10,950 nucleotides of DNA from Spirochaetaceae bacterium (lineage in GTDB: Bacteria > Spirochaetota > Spirochaetia > Treponematales > Breznakiellaceae): assembly GCA_031280115.1 (NCBI GenBank), contig JAITHF010000168.1, positions 1 through 10,950 of the forward strand, written 5' to 3'. Position 1 is the stretch's first letter. The number at the start of each line of letters is the position of its first letter. The notes beneath the pieces were generated by a model, which was given only the letters and a program-made list of their open reading frames with translations, did no database searches and was not told where the DNA came from. This document shows, piece after piece, positions 1 to 7,175 of the stretch. The position numbers and the translations under genes are program-made.

Positions 1-121
1 AATATCCAGGACGCTTTTGGGGGGGGTTGGGGGGTAACAGTACCCCCCATAAACTCTTCAAAGAGGCGCGGAAGCGCCGGTAATTTTTTAATATACCAAC
101 AGGGCGCAATGGAAAAACAGG
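1..121 (+). repeat. Element A left arm (partial)
   Basis: Inward-reading arm whose outer part is missing. It contains an 8-bp stem with a four-base loop (GGGGGGTA 29-36, TACCCCCC 41-48), then a CTCTT/AAGAG mini-dyad near 55-66, then GGCGC (65-69), loop GGAA (70-73) and GCGCC (74-78). GGAA fits a GNRA-type tetraloop. The inner end, TAATATACCAACAG (89-102), is repeated inverted in the right arm near 561-574. Confidence 0.8.
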
Positions 122-129
122 TTTTTTTT

Positions 130-549
130 GGGAACCGGCAACTTTATTTTGGGAACCGGCAACTTTATTTTGGGAACCGGCAACTTTATTTTGGGAACCG
201 GCAACTTTATTTTGGGAACCGGGCAACTTATTTTGGGAACCGGCAACTTTATTTTGGGAACCGGACAACTTATTTTGGGAACCGAATAACTTATTTTGGG
301 AACCGGACAACTTATTTTGGGAACCGAATAACTTATTTTGCTGGCAAGAAACTTTTTCTTGACTACAAGAAACCTTTTCTTGGCTACAAGAAACCTTACT
401 TTGCTAGCAACAAACTTGCTTTTACTACAAACCAACGTGCTTTTACTACAAACCAACTTATTTTTAGAGGAAAGCAACTTGTTTCTAGAGGAAAATAACT
501 TGTTTTTGCTGGCAAACAGACTCACTTTGCTAGCAAAAAACTGGTTTTC
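130..549. repeat. Array A: 20 tandem units in strict 21-bp register
   Basis: Units start every 21 bases from 130 to 529 without a single indel. Units 1-10 (130-339) begin GGGAACCG; 1, 2, 3, 4 and 6 are identical, and units 7+8 are duplicated exactly as 9+10 (a 42-bp repeat). Units 11-20 keep the register and the T-rich tail but change the head: GCTGGC (340, 508), GACTAC/GGCTAC (361, 382), GCTAGC (403, 529), ACTACAAACC (424, 445) and AGAGGAAA (466, 487). Several heads are centred on dyads, such as TTTCTTG-ACTA-CAAGAAA across 354-371, the perfect palindrome TTGCTAGCAA at 401-410 and TTTGCTAGCAAA at 526-537. The shared tail motif AACTTATTTT also occurs, inverted, in array B. Twenty-one bases is two helical turns and seven codons, so several frames stay open through the array. 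Confidence 0.97.
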
Positions 550-762
550 CTGCTGCGCTCTGTTGGTATATTAAAGAATTATCGGCGCTTTCGCGCCTCT
601 TAAAGAGAATTTGGGGGAACCAGTTCCCCCAAACCCCCGCTCAAGGCTTCCTGCGCCGCGCTACTCACGCCATCGAATTCCGCTGAGGCGCCGCTTCGGG
701 GTTGTGACTAAACGTGCAAACCCCTCGCCGCAAGAAGCACCTGAATCCCCCTATGGGGGTTG
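541..762 (-). repeat. Element A right arm, structured, reading inward on the minus strand
   Basis: Complete arm. From the array outward it holds GGCGC (584-588), TTTC and GCGCC (593-597), which is a GAAA tetraloop on the minus strand; an 11-bp stem at 610-633 with loop CA; a domain closed by GCTTCCTGCG (646-655) and CGCAAGAAGC (729-738); and a terminal C5/G5 hairpin (747-759). The closing stem has one C-A mismatch on the plus strand that becomes a G-U wobble on the minus strand, which points to the inward-reading strand as the one that folds. Positions 684-725 match the corresponding stretch of element B's arms closely. Confidence 0.85.
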
Positions 763-781
763 CGCCTCAAGGGGTTTTTTT
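718..781 (+). terminator. Candidate terminator or attenuator-like hairpins before araA
   Basis: A run of seven T (775-781) follows GGGG (771-774). AAACCCCT (718-725) can pair with AGGGGTTT (770-777). A compact inner hairpin CCCCC-TAT-GGGGG (747-759) can form inside it. Alternatively C747-C751 could pair with GGGG 771-774, which would exclude the inner hairpin. It could stop transcripts leaving element A before araA, but termination and switching are both inferred. Confidence 0.45.
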
Positions 782-788
782 GTATGAT
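760..788 (+). promoter_or_regulatory. Weak candidate araA promoter
   Basis: TATGAT (783-788) matches the sigma-70 -10 consensus in five of six positions. It lies 17 bp after TTGCGC (760-765), a poor -35. Transcription would start near 795, leaving a very short leader with the ribosome site. If real, the promoter lies on the edge of element A and its spacer contains the T-run of the candidate terminator. Confidence 0.3.
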
Positions 789-796
789 GCCGAAGC

Positions 797-802
797 AAGG
801 AG
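797..802 (+). promoter_or_regulatory. Ribosome binding site of araA
   Basis: AAGGAG lies five bases before ATG at 808. It decides the start: an in-frame ATG at 760 and the ATGATG near 784-787 have no such site and lie in element or leader sequence. Confidence 0.8.
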
Positions 803-807
803 CGTAT

Positions 808-2235
808 ATGGACCTGAAACAGTATGAATTTTGGTTTGTTGTGGGAAGCCAAGACCTCTATGGGGAAGAAACTCTCCGCATAGTAGGCGAACACGCCCGC
901 ATTATGGCTGATGATCTGGCGCAAGACCCGCTCTTGCCCGGAAATGTGGCGCTCAAACCCCTTGCCGCCTCCCCCGCAGTAATCCGGCGGATCTTTGAGG
1001 AAGCCGCCGCCTCCCCCTTTTGCGCGGGCATTATAACCTGGATGCACACCTTTTCCCCGTCAAAAATGTGGATTCAAGGGCTTGGGCTCAACAAGAAACC
1101 CCTCCTCCACCTGCACACCCAGTTTAACCGCGACATCCCCTGGGACGCGATTGATATGGACTTTATGAACCTCAATCAGGCGGCCCACGGGGACCGGGAG
1201 CACGGCCATATCTTTGCGCGGATGCGCCTCCCCCGCAAGGTGGTCGCAGGGTTCTGGCAGGATAAAGAGGTGCGCCGCCGTATCGGCGTGTGGATGCGCG
1301 CCGCCTGCGCCCTGCGGGACGGGATAATCCATCCGGCCATCCGTATCGGCGACAATATGCGGGAAGTGGCGGTTACTGAAGGGGACAAGGTGGAAGCCCA
1401 GCGGCAGTTCGGCTGGCAGGTGAACACCTGGGGCGCGGGGGACCTTGCCGCGTGTTATGCGGCGGCTTCTGACAAGGCCGCGCATGATCTGGCGCAGGGC
1501 TATGAGGCGGCGTATGCCTGCGGGTTTTCCCAAGGGGGCAGGGACGCGGTTATCCAGCAGGCGAAACTGGAGATCGCCTTGCGCTCGATGCTTGAACAGG
1601 AAGACGCCCGGGCCTTTACCACCACGTTCCAGGACCTCCACGGCCTTCCCCAGCTTCCGGCGCTGGCAGTCCAGTCCCTTATGGCCCAGGGCTGCGGGTT
1701 CGGCGCTGAAGGGGACTGGAAACAAGCCATGCTCACCCGCGCCGCGAAGGTCATGGCAAGCGGGCTTCCCGGAGGCGTCTCGTTTATCGAGGATTATACC
1801 TATCATCTTGAGCCGGGAAAAGAAGCGGTCCTGGGCGCCCACATGGTTGAGGTCTGCCCCAGCATTGCGGAGGCAGGGAAAAAGCCGCGCATAGAGGTCC
1901 ACCCCCTTCTGATAGGCGGCAAGGCGCCGCCTGCGCGGCTCGTGTTCAACGCGGCCCCCGGGCCTGCGGTGCTTGCCACGGTGGTTGATTTGGGGGACCG
2001 GTTCAGGATGATTATAAACGAGGTTGAAGGCATCCCCATTGAACACCCTTTGCCGGCGCTGCCGGTGGCGCGGGCCCTGTGGAAGCCCTATCCGTCCCTG
2101 GCAAGCGCGGCGGAGCAATGGATTATTGCAGGCGGGGCCCACCATTCAGTGTACGCGCCGGCGCTTACACGCGAGTTCTTCCAGGACTGGGCGGCTATGG
2201 CGGGGATCGAGTGCGTCCTTATAGGCCGCCCCTGA
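808..2235 (+). CDS. araA: L-arabinose isomerase
   Basis: Cytosolic, metal-dependent enzyme that interconverts L-arabinose and L-ribulose, the first step of bacterial arabinose use. The 475-residue product is slightly shorter than the E. coli enzyme (500). Family blocks are intact: FWFVVGSQDLYGEE near residues 8-21, ITWMHTFSPSKMW at 76-88, HLHTQFNRDIPWDAIDMDFM at 101-120 and LNQAAHGDREHG to 133. Residues matching the catalytic/metal set of the E. coli enzyme (Glu306, Glu333, His350, His450) are E301, E328, H345 and H445, a constant offset of five, so it should be active. The start is set by AAGGAG at 797-802. No araB or araD kinase/epimerase genes are adjacent, so the rest of the pathway must lie elsewhere. 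Its promoter zone overlaps the end of element A. It converges on livF, with stop codons about 9 bp apart. Confidence 0.97.
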   Translation: MDLKQYEFWFVVGSQDLYGEETLRIVGEHARIMADDLAQDPLLPGNVALKPLAASPAVIRRIFEEAAASPFCAGIITWMHTFSPSKMWIQGLGLNKKPLLHLHTQFNRDIPWDAIDMDFMNLNQAAHGDREHGHIFARMRLPRKVVAGFWQDKEVRRRIGVWMRAACALRDGIIHPAIRIGDNMREVAVTEGDKVEAQRQFGWQVNTWGAGDLAACYAAASDKAAHDLAQGYEAAYACGFSQGGRDAVIQQAKLEIALRSMLEQEDARAFTTTFQDLHGLPQLPALAVQSLMAQGCGFGAEGDWKQAMLTRAAKVMASGLPGGVSFIEDYTYHLEPGKEAVLGAHMVEVCPSIAEAGKKPRIEVHPLLIGGKAPPARLVFNAAPGPAVLATVVDLGDRFRMIINEVEGIPIEHPLPALPVARALWKPYPSLASAAEQWIIAGGAHHSVYAPALTREFFQDWAAMAGIECVLIGRP

Positions 2236-2238
2236 AAC

Positions 2239-2255
2239 AGCCGGCTATGCCGGCT
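2239..2255. terminator. Shared hairpin between convergent araA and livF
   Basis: AGCCGGC-TAT-GCCGGCT is a perfect 7-bp stem with a 3-base loop placed just after the araA stop and overlapping the end of livF, including its stop codon. It is symmetric and could serve both genes. There is no T-run on either side, so it is not a canonical intrinsic terminator. Confidence 0.45.
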
Positions 2256-2964
2256 CCGCCTCCTCCCCTAAATAGGCTTTACGCACGTTATCGTCTTTTA
2301 AGAGGGATGCGCCGGTGTTTTGCAGGGTGATAACGCCGGTTTCAAGCACATAGGCGTAATCAGCAATCTCAAGCGCCGACCGGGCGTTCTGTTCAATAAG
2401 GAGGATCGTAACCCCGTTCTGGTTTATCTCGCGGATAATCTCGAAAATCATCTTGGCAATAAGCGGCGCAAGCCCCAAGGACGGCTCGTCGAGCATAAGC
2501 AGTTTGGGGCTTGCCATAAGCCCCCGGGCAACTGCCAGCATCTGCTGTTCCCCGCCGCTTAACGTTCCCGCATGCTGGCGCCGCCGCTCCTTGAGCCGGG
2601 GAAACAAGGCGAAGCACCGCTCCCTGTCCTGCCTGACCGCCTGTTTGTCCTTGCGGGAATAGGCGCCCAGGGTTAGGTTCTCGTCAACTGTCAGGTTGGG
2701 GAATACCCGCCTGCCCTCTGGAATAAGAGACAGCCCCCGGCGCACAATGTCCCTGGCGTCCCTGCCGGCAATATCCTCGCCGTTCCAGAGTATCCGCCCC
2801 TCCGACGGCTTCACGAGCCCTGCCACGCTGTTCAGCATGGTGCTTTTCCCTGCGCCGTTGGCGCCGATAAGGGTGATGATTTTCCCGTCAGCAACCTCCA
2901 TGTCAATGCCCCGCAATGCGTGTATCCCCCCGTAAAACACCGAAAGCCCCTCTAAACGCAGCAT
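2245..2964 (-). CDS. livF: Branched-chain amino acid ABC transporter, ATPase LivF
   Basis: One of two cytoplasmic ATPases powering a LivHMGF-type importer of branched-chain or other amino acids; it works as a pair with LivG. The 239 residues are full length for LivF. Walker A GANGAGKST is at 34-42, the LivF-type Q-loop variant IPEGRRVF at 81-88, signature LSGGEQQ at 135-141, Walker B LLMLDEPS at 155-162 and the switch region LLIEQN at 188-193. The switch position is Gln rather than His, which is usual in LivF proteins, so it is not a defect. The start ATG overlaps the livG stop by one base (TAATG), with a purine-rich GGGGGTGG just upstream, so the two are translationally coupled. It is the last gene of the operon. 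Confidence 0.96.
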   Translation of the reverse strand: MLRLEGLSVFYGGIHALRGIDMEVADGKIITLIGANGAGKSTMLNSVAGLVKPSEGRILWNGEDIAGRDARDIVRRGLSLIPEGRRVFPNLTVDENLTLGAYSRKDKQAVRQDRERCFALFPRLKERRRQHAGTLSGGEQQMLAVARGLMASPKLLMLDEPSLGLAPLIAKMIFEIIREINQNGVTILLIEQNARSALEIADYAYVLETGVITLQNTGASLLKDDNVRKAYLGEEAEPA

Positions 2965-3719
2965 TATTCCACCCCCAGATAGGCGTCGATAACCTTTTGA
3001 TTTTTTCGTATCTCCTCCGGGGCGCCCTGGGCAATGGTAACGCCGTAGTCAAGCACATAGAGGCGGGCGCAGATGCCCATAACGACCTGCATGTGGTGTT
3101 CAATAAGGAGGATGGCAACCTTGAAGCGGCCCTGAATATCCCTAATGAAGTCCATAAGCTCCCGGGATTCCTGCGGGTTCATCCCCGCGGCAGGCTCGTC
3201 AAGCAAGAGGATGCGGGGCCCGGTGCCGAGGGCCCGGACAATCTCAAGCCGGCGCTGTTTGCCGTAGGGAAGGGACACGGCAGGATCATCCGCGTTTTCA
3301 AGGAGCCCGACTGAGGCAAGGAGTTCCCGGGCAAACGCTTTGGAGCGCTTCTCTTTTGCCTGATACGAGGGGAGGTGCAGGGCGGTTTCAAGAAAACCGG
3401 GCTTTGCCCGCAGGGCGCAGGCCACCATGATATTTTCAAGCACCGTCATCTCATGGAAAAGCCTAATGTTCTGGAACGTGCGGGCGATACCCGCTTCGGT
3501 GATAAGGTGCGCCGGGCGCCCGGCGATATTTTTTCCGTCTAAGAGGACAGCCCCTTTGGACGGGGCGTACAGGCCGGTAATCATGTTAAACGCCGTGGTC
3601 TTCCCTGCCCCGTTCGGGCCGATAAGCCCCACGATCTCGCCTTCAGAAACCGTAATCGAAAAGTCCGAAACCGCCGTAAGGCCCCCGAACCGCATGAAAG
3701 CCCCTTGCGTTTCAAGCAT
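2964..3719 (-). CDS. livG: Branched-chain amino acid ABC transporter, ATPase LivG
   Basis: Second ATPase of the amino acid importer, acting on the cytoplasmic face with LivF and the LivH/LivM channel. The 251-residue product is near normal length. Walker A GPNGAGKTT is at 34-42, Q-loop ARTFQNIRLF at 79-88, the LivG-type signature LPYGKQRRLEIVRAL at 150-164, Walker B ILLLDEPAAGMNP at 170-182 and switch IEHHM at 206-210 with His208. The family-specific signature and the Q-loop context separate it from LivF and from generic ABC ATPases. The ATG overlaps the 3' end of livM by 8 bp. Its ribosome site (GAGGAAA) lies inside a 9-bp polypurine repeat that also encodes the LivM tail. Confidence 0.96.
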   Translation of the reverse strand: MLETQGAFMRFGGLTAVSDFSITVSEGEIVGLIGPNGAGKTTAFNMITGLYAPSKGAVLLDGKNIAGRPAHLITEAGIARTFQNIRLFHEMTVLENIMVACALRAKPGFLETALHLPSYQAKEKRSKAFARELLASVGLLENADDPAVSLPYGKQRRLEIVRALGTGPRILLLDEPAAGMNPQESRELMDFIRDIQGRFKVAILLIEHHMQVVMGICARLYVLDYGVTIAQGAPEEIRKNQKVIDAYLGVE

Positions 3720-4887
3720 CCTGTTTCCTCTGTTTCCTCTGTTTCTCCTGTTTTTGCCGCCGCAGCGCCGCCGGAAAACAGGGTATTCGTAATTCCTCCA
3801 GCATGGCCCATGAGAATTCCCGCTTTCCCATAAGCCCCTGCTGCCGGTAAATCACCACCAGCATAAGGAGGAGGCTGAATACCACCATCCTAAGCCCGGG
3901 AAGCCCTTTTGTTGTAACAAAGAGGAGGTTAAGGGGGCCGTCAAGAAAGCGCAGGGCCTCCATTGAAATCGTAACCGCCACCGCCGCGATAACAGAGCCT
4001 GTGATACTGCCGTTGCCGCCTAAGACCACGATAAGGAGGATGTTATAGGTGAGGCTGAAGGTGAACATCTTAGGGTCAATAGTTGACATGAGATGCCCTA
4101 GAAGGGCGCCGCCGATTCCGGCGATAAAGCTGGCAATCGTAAAGGAGCGTATCTTCACCTGCGCCGTATTGACCCCCATAGCTTGCGCGGCGATTTCATT
4201 ATCCCGGACCGCCATGCACAGGCGGCCAAAGGCCGAGCGGATAAGGGCGGTAATAAAGAAAACCGTGAGGGCCGTAATCCCCCAAACCATGTAGGTCGTG
4301 GAGAAGCGGGGAAGCCCCTTGAGGCCCAGGGCGCCGTTGGTAACGGTCTGGAGATTGGTCAGGGCTACCCGGATAATCTCGGAAAAGCCCAGGGTTGCGA
4401 TAGCAAGATAGTCGTCTTTGAGGCGCAGTACCGGCGTGCCGATGAGAAAGCCCGCAAGGGCGCTCACGCTGCCCGCGATGAGGAGCGCCGGAATAAAGGG
4501 GAGCTGTACAGCAGCCAGAACCGGCGTAATAGGGGCGAGAAAAAAGTTCATCTCTTTCTGAGCGGGGCTCATGGTCAAAAGCGCACTTATGTAGGCGCCC
4601 AGGGCCATGAAGCCTGCGTGCCCCAGGCTGAAAAGGCCGGTAAAGCCGTTTATAAGGTTCAAGGACAGGGCGAGAATAATATAAATGCCGCAGAGATTAA
4701 ATATCCGCAGGAAAAAGGGGCCCCAGGCCTTGTCCGCAAAGACGATAAAGAGCGTCAAAATACAGAGGCTCCCGACAGTCAGTATACGGCCCCGCCTTTC
4801 TCTGATCTTTTTGTTTTCTTCTTGATGTTTTTTATATTCTTTGGTTCCTGCCGTCTCCGGTCTTTCTTCCTGTTGTTCTTGATCCAC
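3712..4887 (-). CDS. livM: Branched-chain amino acid ABC transporter, permease LivM
   Basis: Inner-membrane permease that forms the channel with LivH. The 391-residue product carries the LivM hallmarks GFTGLFSLGHAGFMALGAY at 81-99 and a TLGFSEIIRV segment further on, with multiple hydrophobic helices. Two parts look unusual. The N-terminus is a highly charged, Glu/Lys/Arg-rich extension of about 34 residues before the first membrane helix. The C-terminus is a Lys/Gln/Arg tail (about residues 376-391) encoded by 9-bp repeats. The start is GTG at 4887-4885, chosen because AGGAGG sits six bases upstream. It follows livH by about 18 bp and overlaps livG by 8 bp. Confidence 0.94.
   Translation of the reverse strand: MDQEQQEERPETAGTKEYKKHQEENKKIRERRGRILTVGSLCILTLFIVFADKAWGPFFLRIFNLCGIYIILALSLNLINGFTGLFSLGHAGFMALGAYISALLTMSPAQKEMNFFLAPITPVLAAVQLPFIPALLIAGSVSALAGFLIGTPVLRLKDDYLAIATLGFSEIIRVALTNLQTVTNGALGLKGLPRFSTTYMVWGITALTVFFITALIRSAFGRLCMAVRDNEIAAQAMGVNTAQVKIRSFTIASFIAGIGGALLGHLMSTIDPKMFTFSLTYNILLIVVLGGNGSITGSVIAAVAVTISMEALRFLDGPLNLLFVTTKGLPGLRMVVFSLLLMLVVIYRQQGLMGKREFSWAMLEELRIPCFPAALRRQKQEKQRKQRKQDA
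3721..3756 (-). repeat. In-frame 9-bp polypurine repeat at the livM/livG junction
   Basis: On the plus strand, units CTGTTTCCT (3721-3729), CTGTTTCCT (3730-3738), CTGTTTCTC (3739-3747) and CTGTTTTTG (3748-3756) follow with a 9-bp period. On the coding strand they give a repeating Arg/Glu-Lys-Gln tripeptide at the LivM C-terminus and the ribosome site of livG. Confidence 0.85.
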
Positions 4888-4905
4888 AGCGGCCCTCCTG
4901 CGCGC

Positions 4906-5799
4906 CTAGACTTTTTCGATTTGGTGCCTGCCCAGCAGCCCCGAAGGTTTGGCCAGAAGCACGATGATAAGAAGCACAAAGGCAAAAGCGTCCCTGTAGC
5001 CTGTGAGCGTCGGCAGGAACGCGATGGTCATAATTTCGATGCAGCCCAGAAGCAGCCCTCCCAGCACGGCGCCGCCGATGTTGCCGATGCCGCCTATGAC
5101 CGCGGCGATAAAGCATTTAAGCCCCGGTATCATGCCCATTGTGGGGTTAAGCTGGGGGTATTTCAATGACCACATGATACCCCCCACCGCGGCGAGGACA
5201 GAGCCGGCGCCGAAGGTAAACGATACAATACGGTTCACGTCAACCGCCATGAGCCGCGCGGCGGAGAGGTCGGTGGACACTGCCCGCATGGCCATGCCGG
5301 TTTTTGTCTTATGCACGATGATGATAAGCGCCGCAAGGAGCGCGGCGGTGAGCGCCGGTATAAAGAGGCTGATGCTCACCACCGAGACCGCGCCCAGGCG
5401 GATGACCTGATTAAACAGCGCCGGCGCGGGGAAGCCTTTGGGACGCCCCCCGAAGATGACCGTGGCGAGATTTTCCATAAGAAACGATGCGCCTATGGCG
5501 CTTATCATAACAGAAATCCGCGGGGATTCCCGCAGGGGCTGGTACGCGATTCGTTCAAGGGCGATCCCGAACACGCCGGTAAGGGCGAAAGCCACGACAA
5601 AGCCCGCCCACCAGGGCATAACAAACAGGCTCATGCCGTAAAAGGCCGCGTAGCCGCCGAGCATGAACACGTCCCCGTGGGCAAAGTTGATAAGCCGCAG
5701 AATACCGTACACCATAGTATATCCGATGGCGATAAGGGCGTAGAGGGAACCCAGGGAGAGGGCGTTGGAAAGGTGCTGTAAAAACAGGTCGGATGTCAT
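4906..5799 (-). CDS. livH: Branched-chain amino acid ABC transporter, permease LivH
   Basis: Inner-membrane permease partner of LivM. The 297-residue protein has the usual LivH size and several hydrophobic helices. The characteristic opening is present: NALSLGSLYALIAIGYTMVYG near residues 12-32, then INFAHGDVFMLGGY at 37-50. Later regions such as PLRESPRISVMISAIG and the glycine-rich FIAAVIGGIGNIGGAVLGG segment also fit the family. It starts three bases after the stop of the binding-protein gene with no strong ribosome site of its own, which suggests coupled translation. The order binding protein-H-M-G-F matches the classic liv operon. Confidence 0.96.
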   Translation of the reverse strand: MTSDLFLQHLSNALSLGSLYALIAIGYTMVYGILRLINFAHGDVFMLGGYAAFYGMSLFVMPWWAGFVVAFALTGVFGIALERIAYQPLRESPRISVMISAIGASFLMENLATVIFGGRPKGFPAPALFNQVIRLGAVSVVSISLFIPALTAALLAALIIIVHKTKTGMAMRAVSTDLSAARLMAVDVNRIVSFTFGAGSVLAAVGGIMWSLKYPQLNPTMGMIPGLKCFIAAVIGGIGNIGGAVLGGLLLGCIEIMTIAFLPTLTGYRDAFAFVLLIIVLLAKPSGLLGRHQIEKV

Positions 5800-5802
5800 G
5801 GA

Positions 5803-6975
5803 TTACGGGTTTACGATGGTCTTAAACACGAACTTCCCGTTCTGCACAGTCTTGATAAAGGCGCTCTTCGTGGCGTCCCCGTTGGCGTCAAGGGTAACAG
5901 TGCCCGCGGCGCCTACGAAGCCTGCGGTCTTGGCCAGGGCCTCCCGAATTTTGCCCGCTTCAACAGAGCCTGCGCGTTTAATGGCGTCCAGCGCCAGAAG
6001 ATACCCGTCATACCCCAGAACCGTAACTGCCGCAGGGTCTTTATTGTTGTACCGTGCGCGGTATTCTTTCAGAAACGTTTCGGCAGCCCGGTTCGCCGCG
6101 TGTTCGGCGGCGAAGAACGTGGAGAACACGGCGCCTTCGACCCGTTCTTTCCCCACGTCGATAAACTCAGGGGTCTCCCAGGTGTCCCCGCCGAGGACCG
6201 GAATAGTGATGCCCAGTTCCCGGGCCTGCTTCATAATAAGGGCGGACTCGGTGTAGTTCCCCGGAGCAAAGATAACGTCCGGTTTGAGGGAGCTTATGGC
6301 AGTAAGCTGGGCGCTGAAATCCTGATCGCCGGTGTTATAGTCAACGGTTCCGAGAATGGACCCGCTGTCTCCGGTGCGCTGCTTGAACGTATCAGAAAAG
6401 AACTTGGCAAGCCCTACAGAGTAATCGTTTGACACTTCCCGCACGATTACGGCGCTCCGGGCGCCCACGTCGTTATAGGCGTAATTGGCCATCACGGTCC
6501 CCTGGAACGGGTCGGTAAAGCACACGCGGAAATAATAATCATTACCGGCAGTTACCAGGGGGTTGGTACACGAAAGGCCGATGACCGGTATCTTCGCTTC
6601 TTTCGCCACTTCCCCGCCGGCCATAGCAAGAGAGGATCCCCAGGAACCAAGGAGGAGCGTTACTTTATCGCGGTCAATCAGGCGCTGTACCGCATTGGCT
6701 GCTTCAACCTTGTCGGATTTGTTGTCCGCCACCACCAGCTCCACCTTGTAGGTTTTGCCGCCCACCGTAATAGAGGGGTTAAGCTCGTTGGCAAGGCGGA
6801 TGCCTTCCACTTCCATGGCGCCGCCTGCGGCGTTGGCGCCGGTCATGGGTTCAAACACGCCGATTTTGATGACGTTTCCGCTCGGGCCGGTTTCTCCTTT
6901 GGGGCCGGCGAACAGGGGCATGGCAAGGGACGAAAGGAGCAGTCCCAGTCCTATGACAGACAGTCTTTTTCTCAT
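5803..6975 (-). CDS. livJ: Branched-chain amino acid ABC transporter, substrate-binding protein (LivJ/LivK type)
   Basis: Exported binding protein that captures the amino acid and delivers it to LivHM. The 390-residue product starts with basic MRKR, a hydrophobic stretch to about residue 22, and a likely signal peptidase I site after LFA (residue 23). There is no lipobox Cys, so it should be a soluble periplasmic protein. The mature part has type-I periplasmic-binding features: IKIGVFEPMTGANA at the start, LLGSWGSSLAMAGGEVAKEAKIPVIGLSCTNPLVT, and DYYFRVCFTDPFQG. The exact ligand cannot be read from sequence; branched-chain or other polar amino acids are likely from the operon. It is the first gene, with AGGAG nine bases before ATG and a promoter at 7011-7040. 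Confidence 0.94.
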   Translation of the reverse strand: MRKRLSVIGLGLLLSSLAMPLFAGPKGETGPSGNVIKIGVFEPMTGANAAGGAMEVEGIRLANELNPSITVGGKTYKVELVVADNKSDKVEAANAVQRLIDRDKVTLLLGSWGSSLAMAGGEVAKEAKIPVIGLSCTNPLVTAGNDYYFRVCFTDPFQGTVMANYAYNDVGARSAVIVREVSNDYSVGLAKFFSDTFKQRTGDSGSILGTVDYNTGDQDFSAQLTAISSLKPDVIFAPGNYTESALIMKQARELGITIPVLGGDTWETPEFIDVGKERVEGAVFSTFFAAEHAANRAAETFLKEYRARYNNKDPAAVTVLGYDGYLLALDAIKRAGSVEAGKIREALAKTAGFVGAAGTVTLDANGDATKSAFIKTVQNGKFVFKTIVNP

Positions 6976-7010
6976 GGTTGTTTTCTCCTAAGAAACAAAA
7001 AATATGGTTC

Positions 7011-7040
7011 ATTATCTATCTGTTATCTCCCTCCCGTCAA
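7011..7040 (-). promoter_or_regulatory. Sigma-70-type promoter of the liv operon
   Basis: On the minus strand, TTGACG (7040-7035) and GATAAT (7016-7011) each match consensus in five of six positions and are separated by 18 bp. Transcription would start near 7004, giving a leader of about 28 bases with AGGAG before livJ. A CCCC-UUCG-GGGG-capable hairpin (minus strand, 7042-7052) lies directly upstream of the -35. Confidence 0.7.
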
Positions 7041-7175
7041 CCCCCGAAGGGGATTTTAAACAGCGTCTTGCGTTGGGCCCGTGCGGGCGGGGCAGGAGCG
7101 CGGTTCGGGCGCCGCCGGATTCCGCTTTGCCGCGGGGTAGACATGAGGGGGCGTAGTCATCTTATAGTAATTTTT
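7041..7175. other. Upstream half of the divergent liv/aminotransferase intergenic region
   Basis: GC-rich spacer between two divergent transcription units. I see no gene in it. A weak pair for the rightward gene is TAGACA (7138-7143) and TATAGT (7163-7168) with 19 bp between. That -10 lies only seven bases before the chosen ATG, so the message would be almost leaderless. No operator palindrome stands out. Confidence 0.4.

Larger units (their letters stand above)
1..762. repeat. Element A: inverted arms around a 21-bp tandem array (left end cut by window)
   Basis: Composite repeat of unrecognised family. An incomplete left arm (1 to about 121) and a right arm (about 541-762) are inverted copies of each other and enclose 20 tandem 21-bp units (130-549). 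The closest inverted match pairs 81-121 with 541-581; the next pairs the GGCGC hairpins at 65-78 and 584-597. The right arm matches both arms of element B (10245-10823), so the two are one family. No transposase or other recognisable protein is encoded. The outer left arm lies before the window, so the true left end is unseen. The right end is placed after the C5/G5 hairpin at 747-759, because the equivalent point in B is also a small hairpin. Possible natures: a non-autonomous mobile element, a structured RNA locus, or a chromosomal protein-binding array. Confidence 0.85.

Noticed and set aside
109..498. Heptad-repeat protein (FGNRQLY) as a real gene
   Set aside because: The frame is kept open by the 21-bp period, competing frames are open on both strands, no ribosome site stands out, and array B encodes unrelated peptides.
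130..549. CRISPR array
   Set aside because: Units are contiguous 21-bp repeats with no constant repeat/unique spacer alternation, and no cas genes are present.
646..738. Integron attC site
   Set aside because: The arm is hairpin-rich but I could not find paired RYYYAAC/GTTRRRY core sites, and there are no cassette genes.
1060..2145. 361-residue minus-strand reading frame inside araA
   Set aside because: Antisense shadow of a well-supported araA; GC-rich third positions keep it open.
2391..2394. LivF lacking the switch His as a damaged ATPase
   Set aside because: Gln in the IEQN motif is the normal LivF form.
4183..5169. 328-residue plus-strand reading frame
   Set aside because: Antisense to livM and livH, highly charged low-complexity translation, no family resemblance.
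6978..7175. N-terminal extension of the aminotransferase
   Set aside because: Arg/Gly-rich translation overlapping the liv promoter; the family-like sequence begins at the 7176 ATG.
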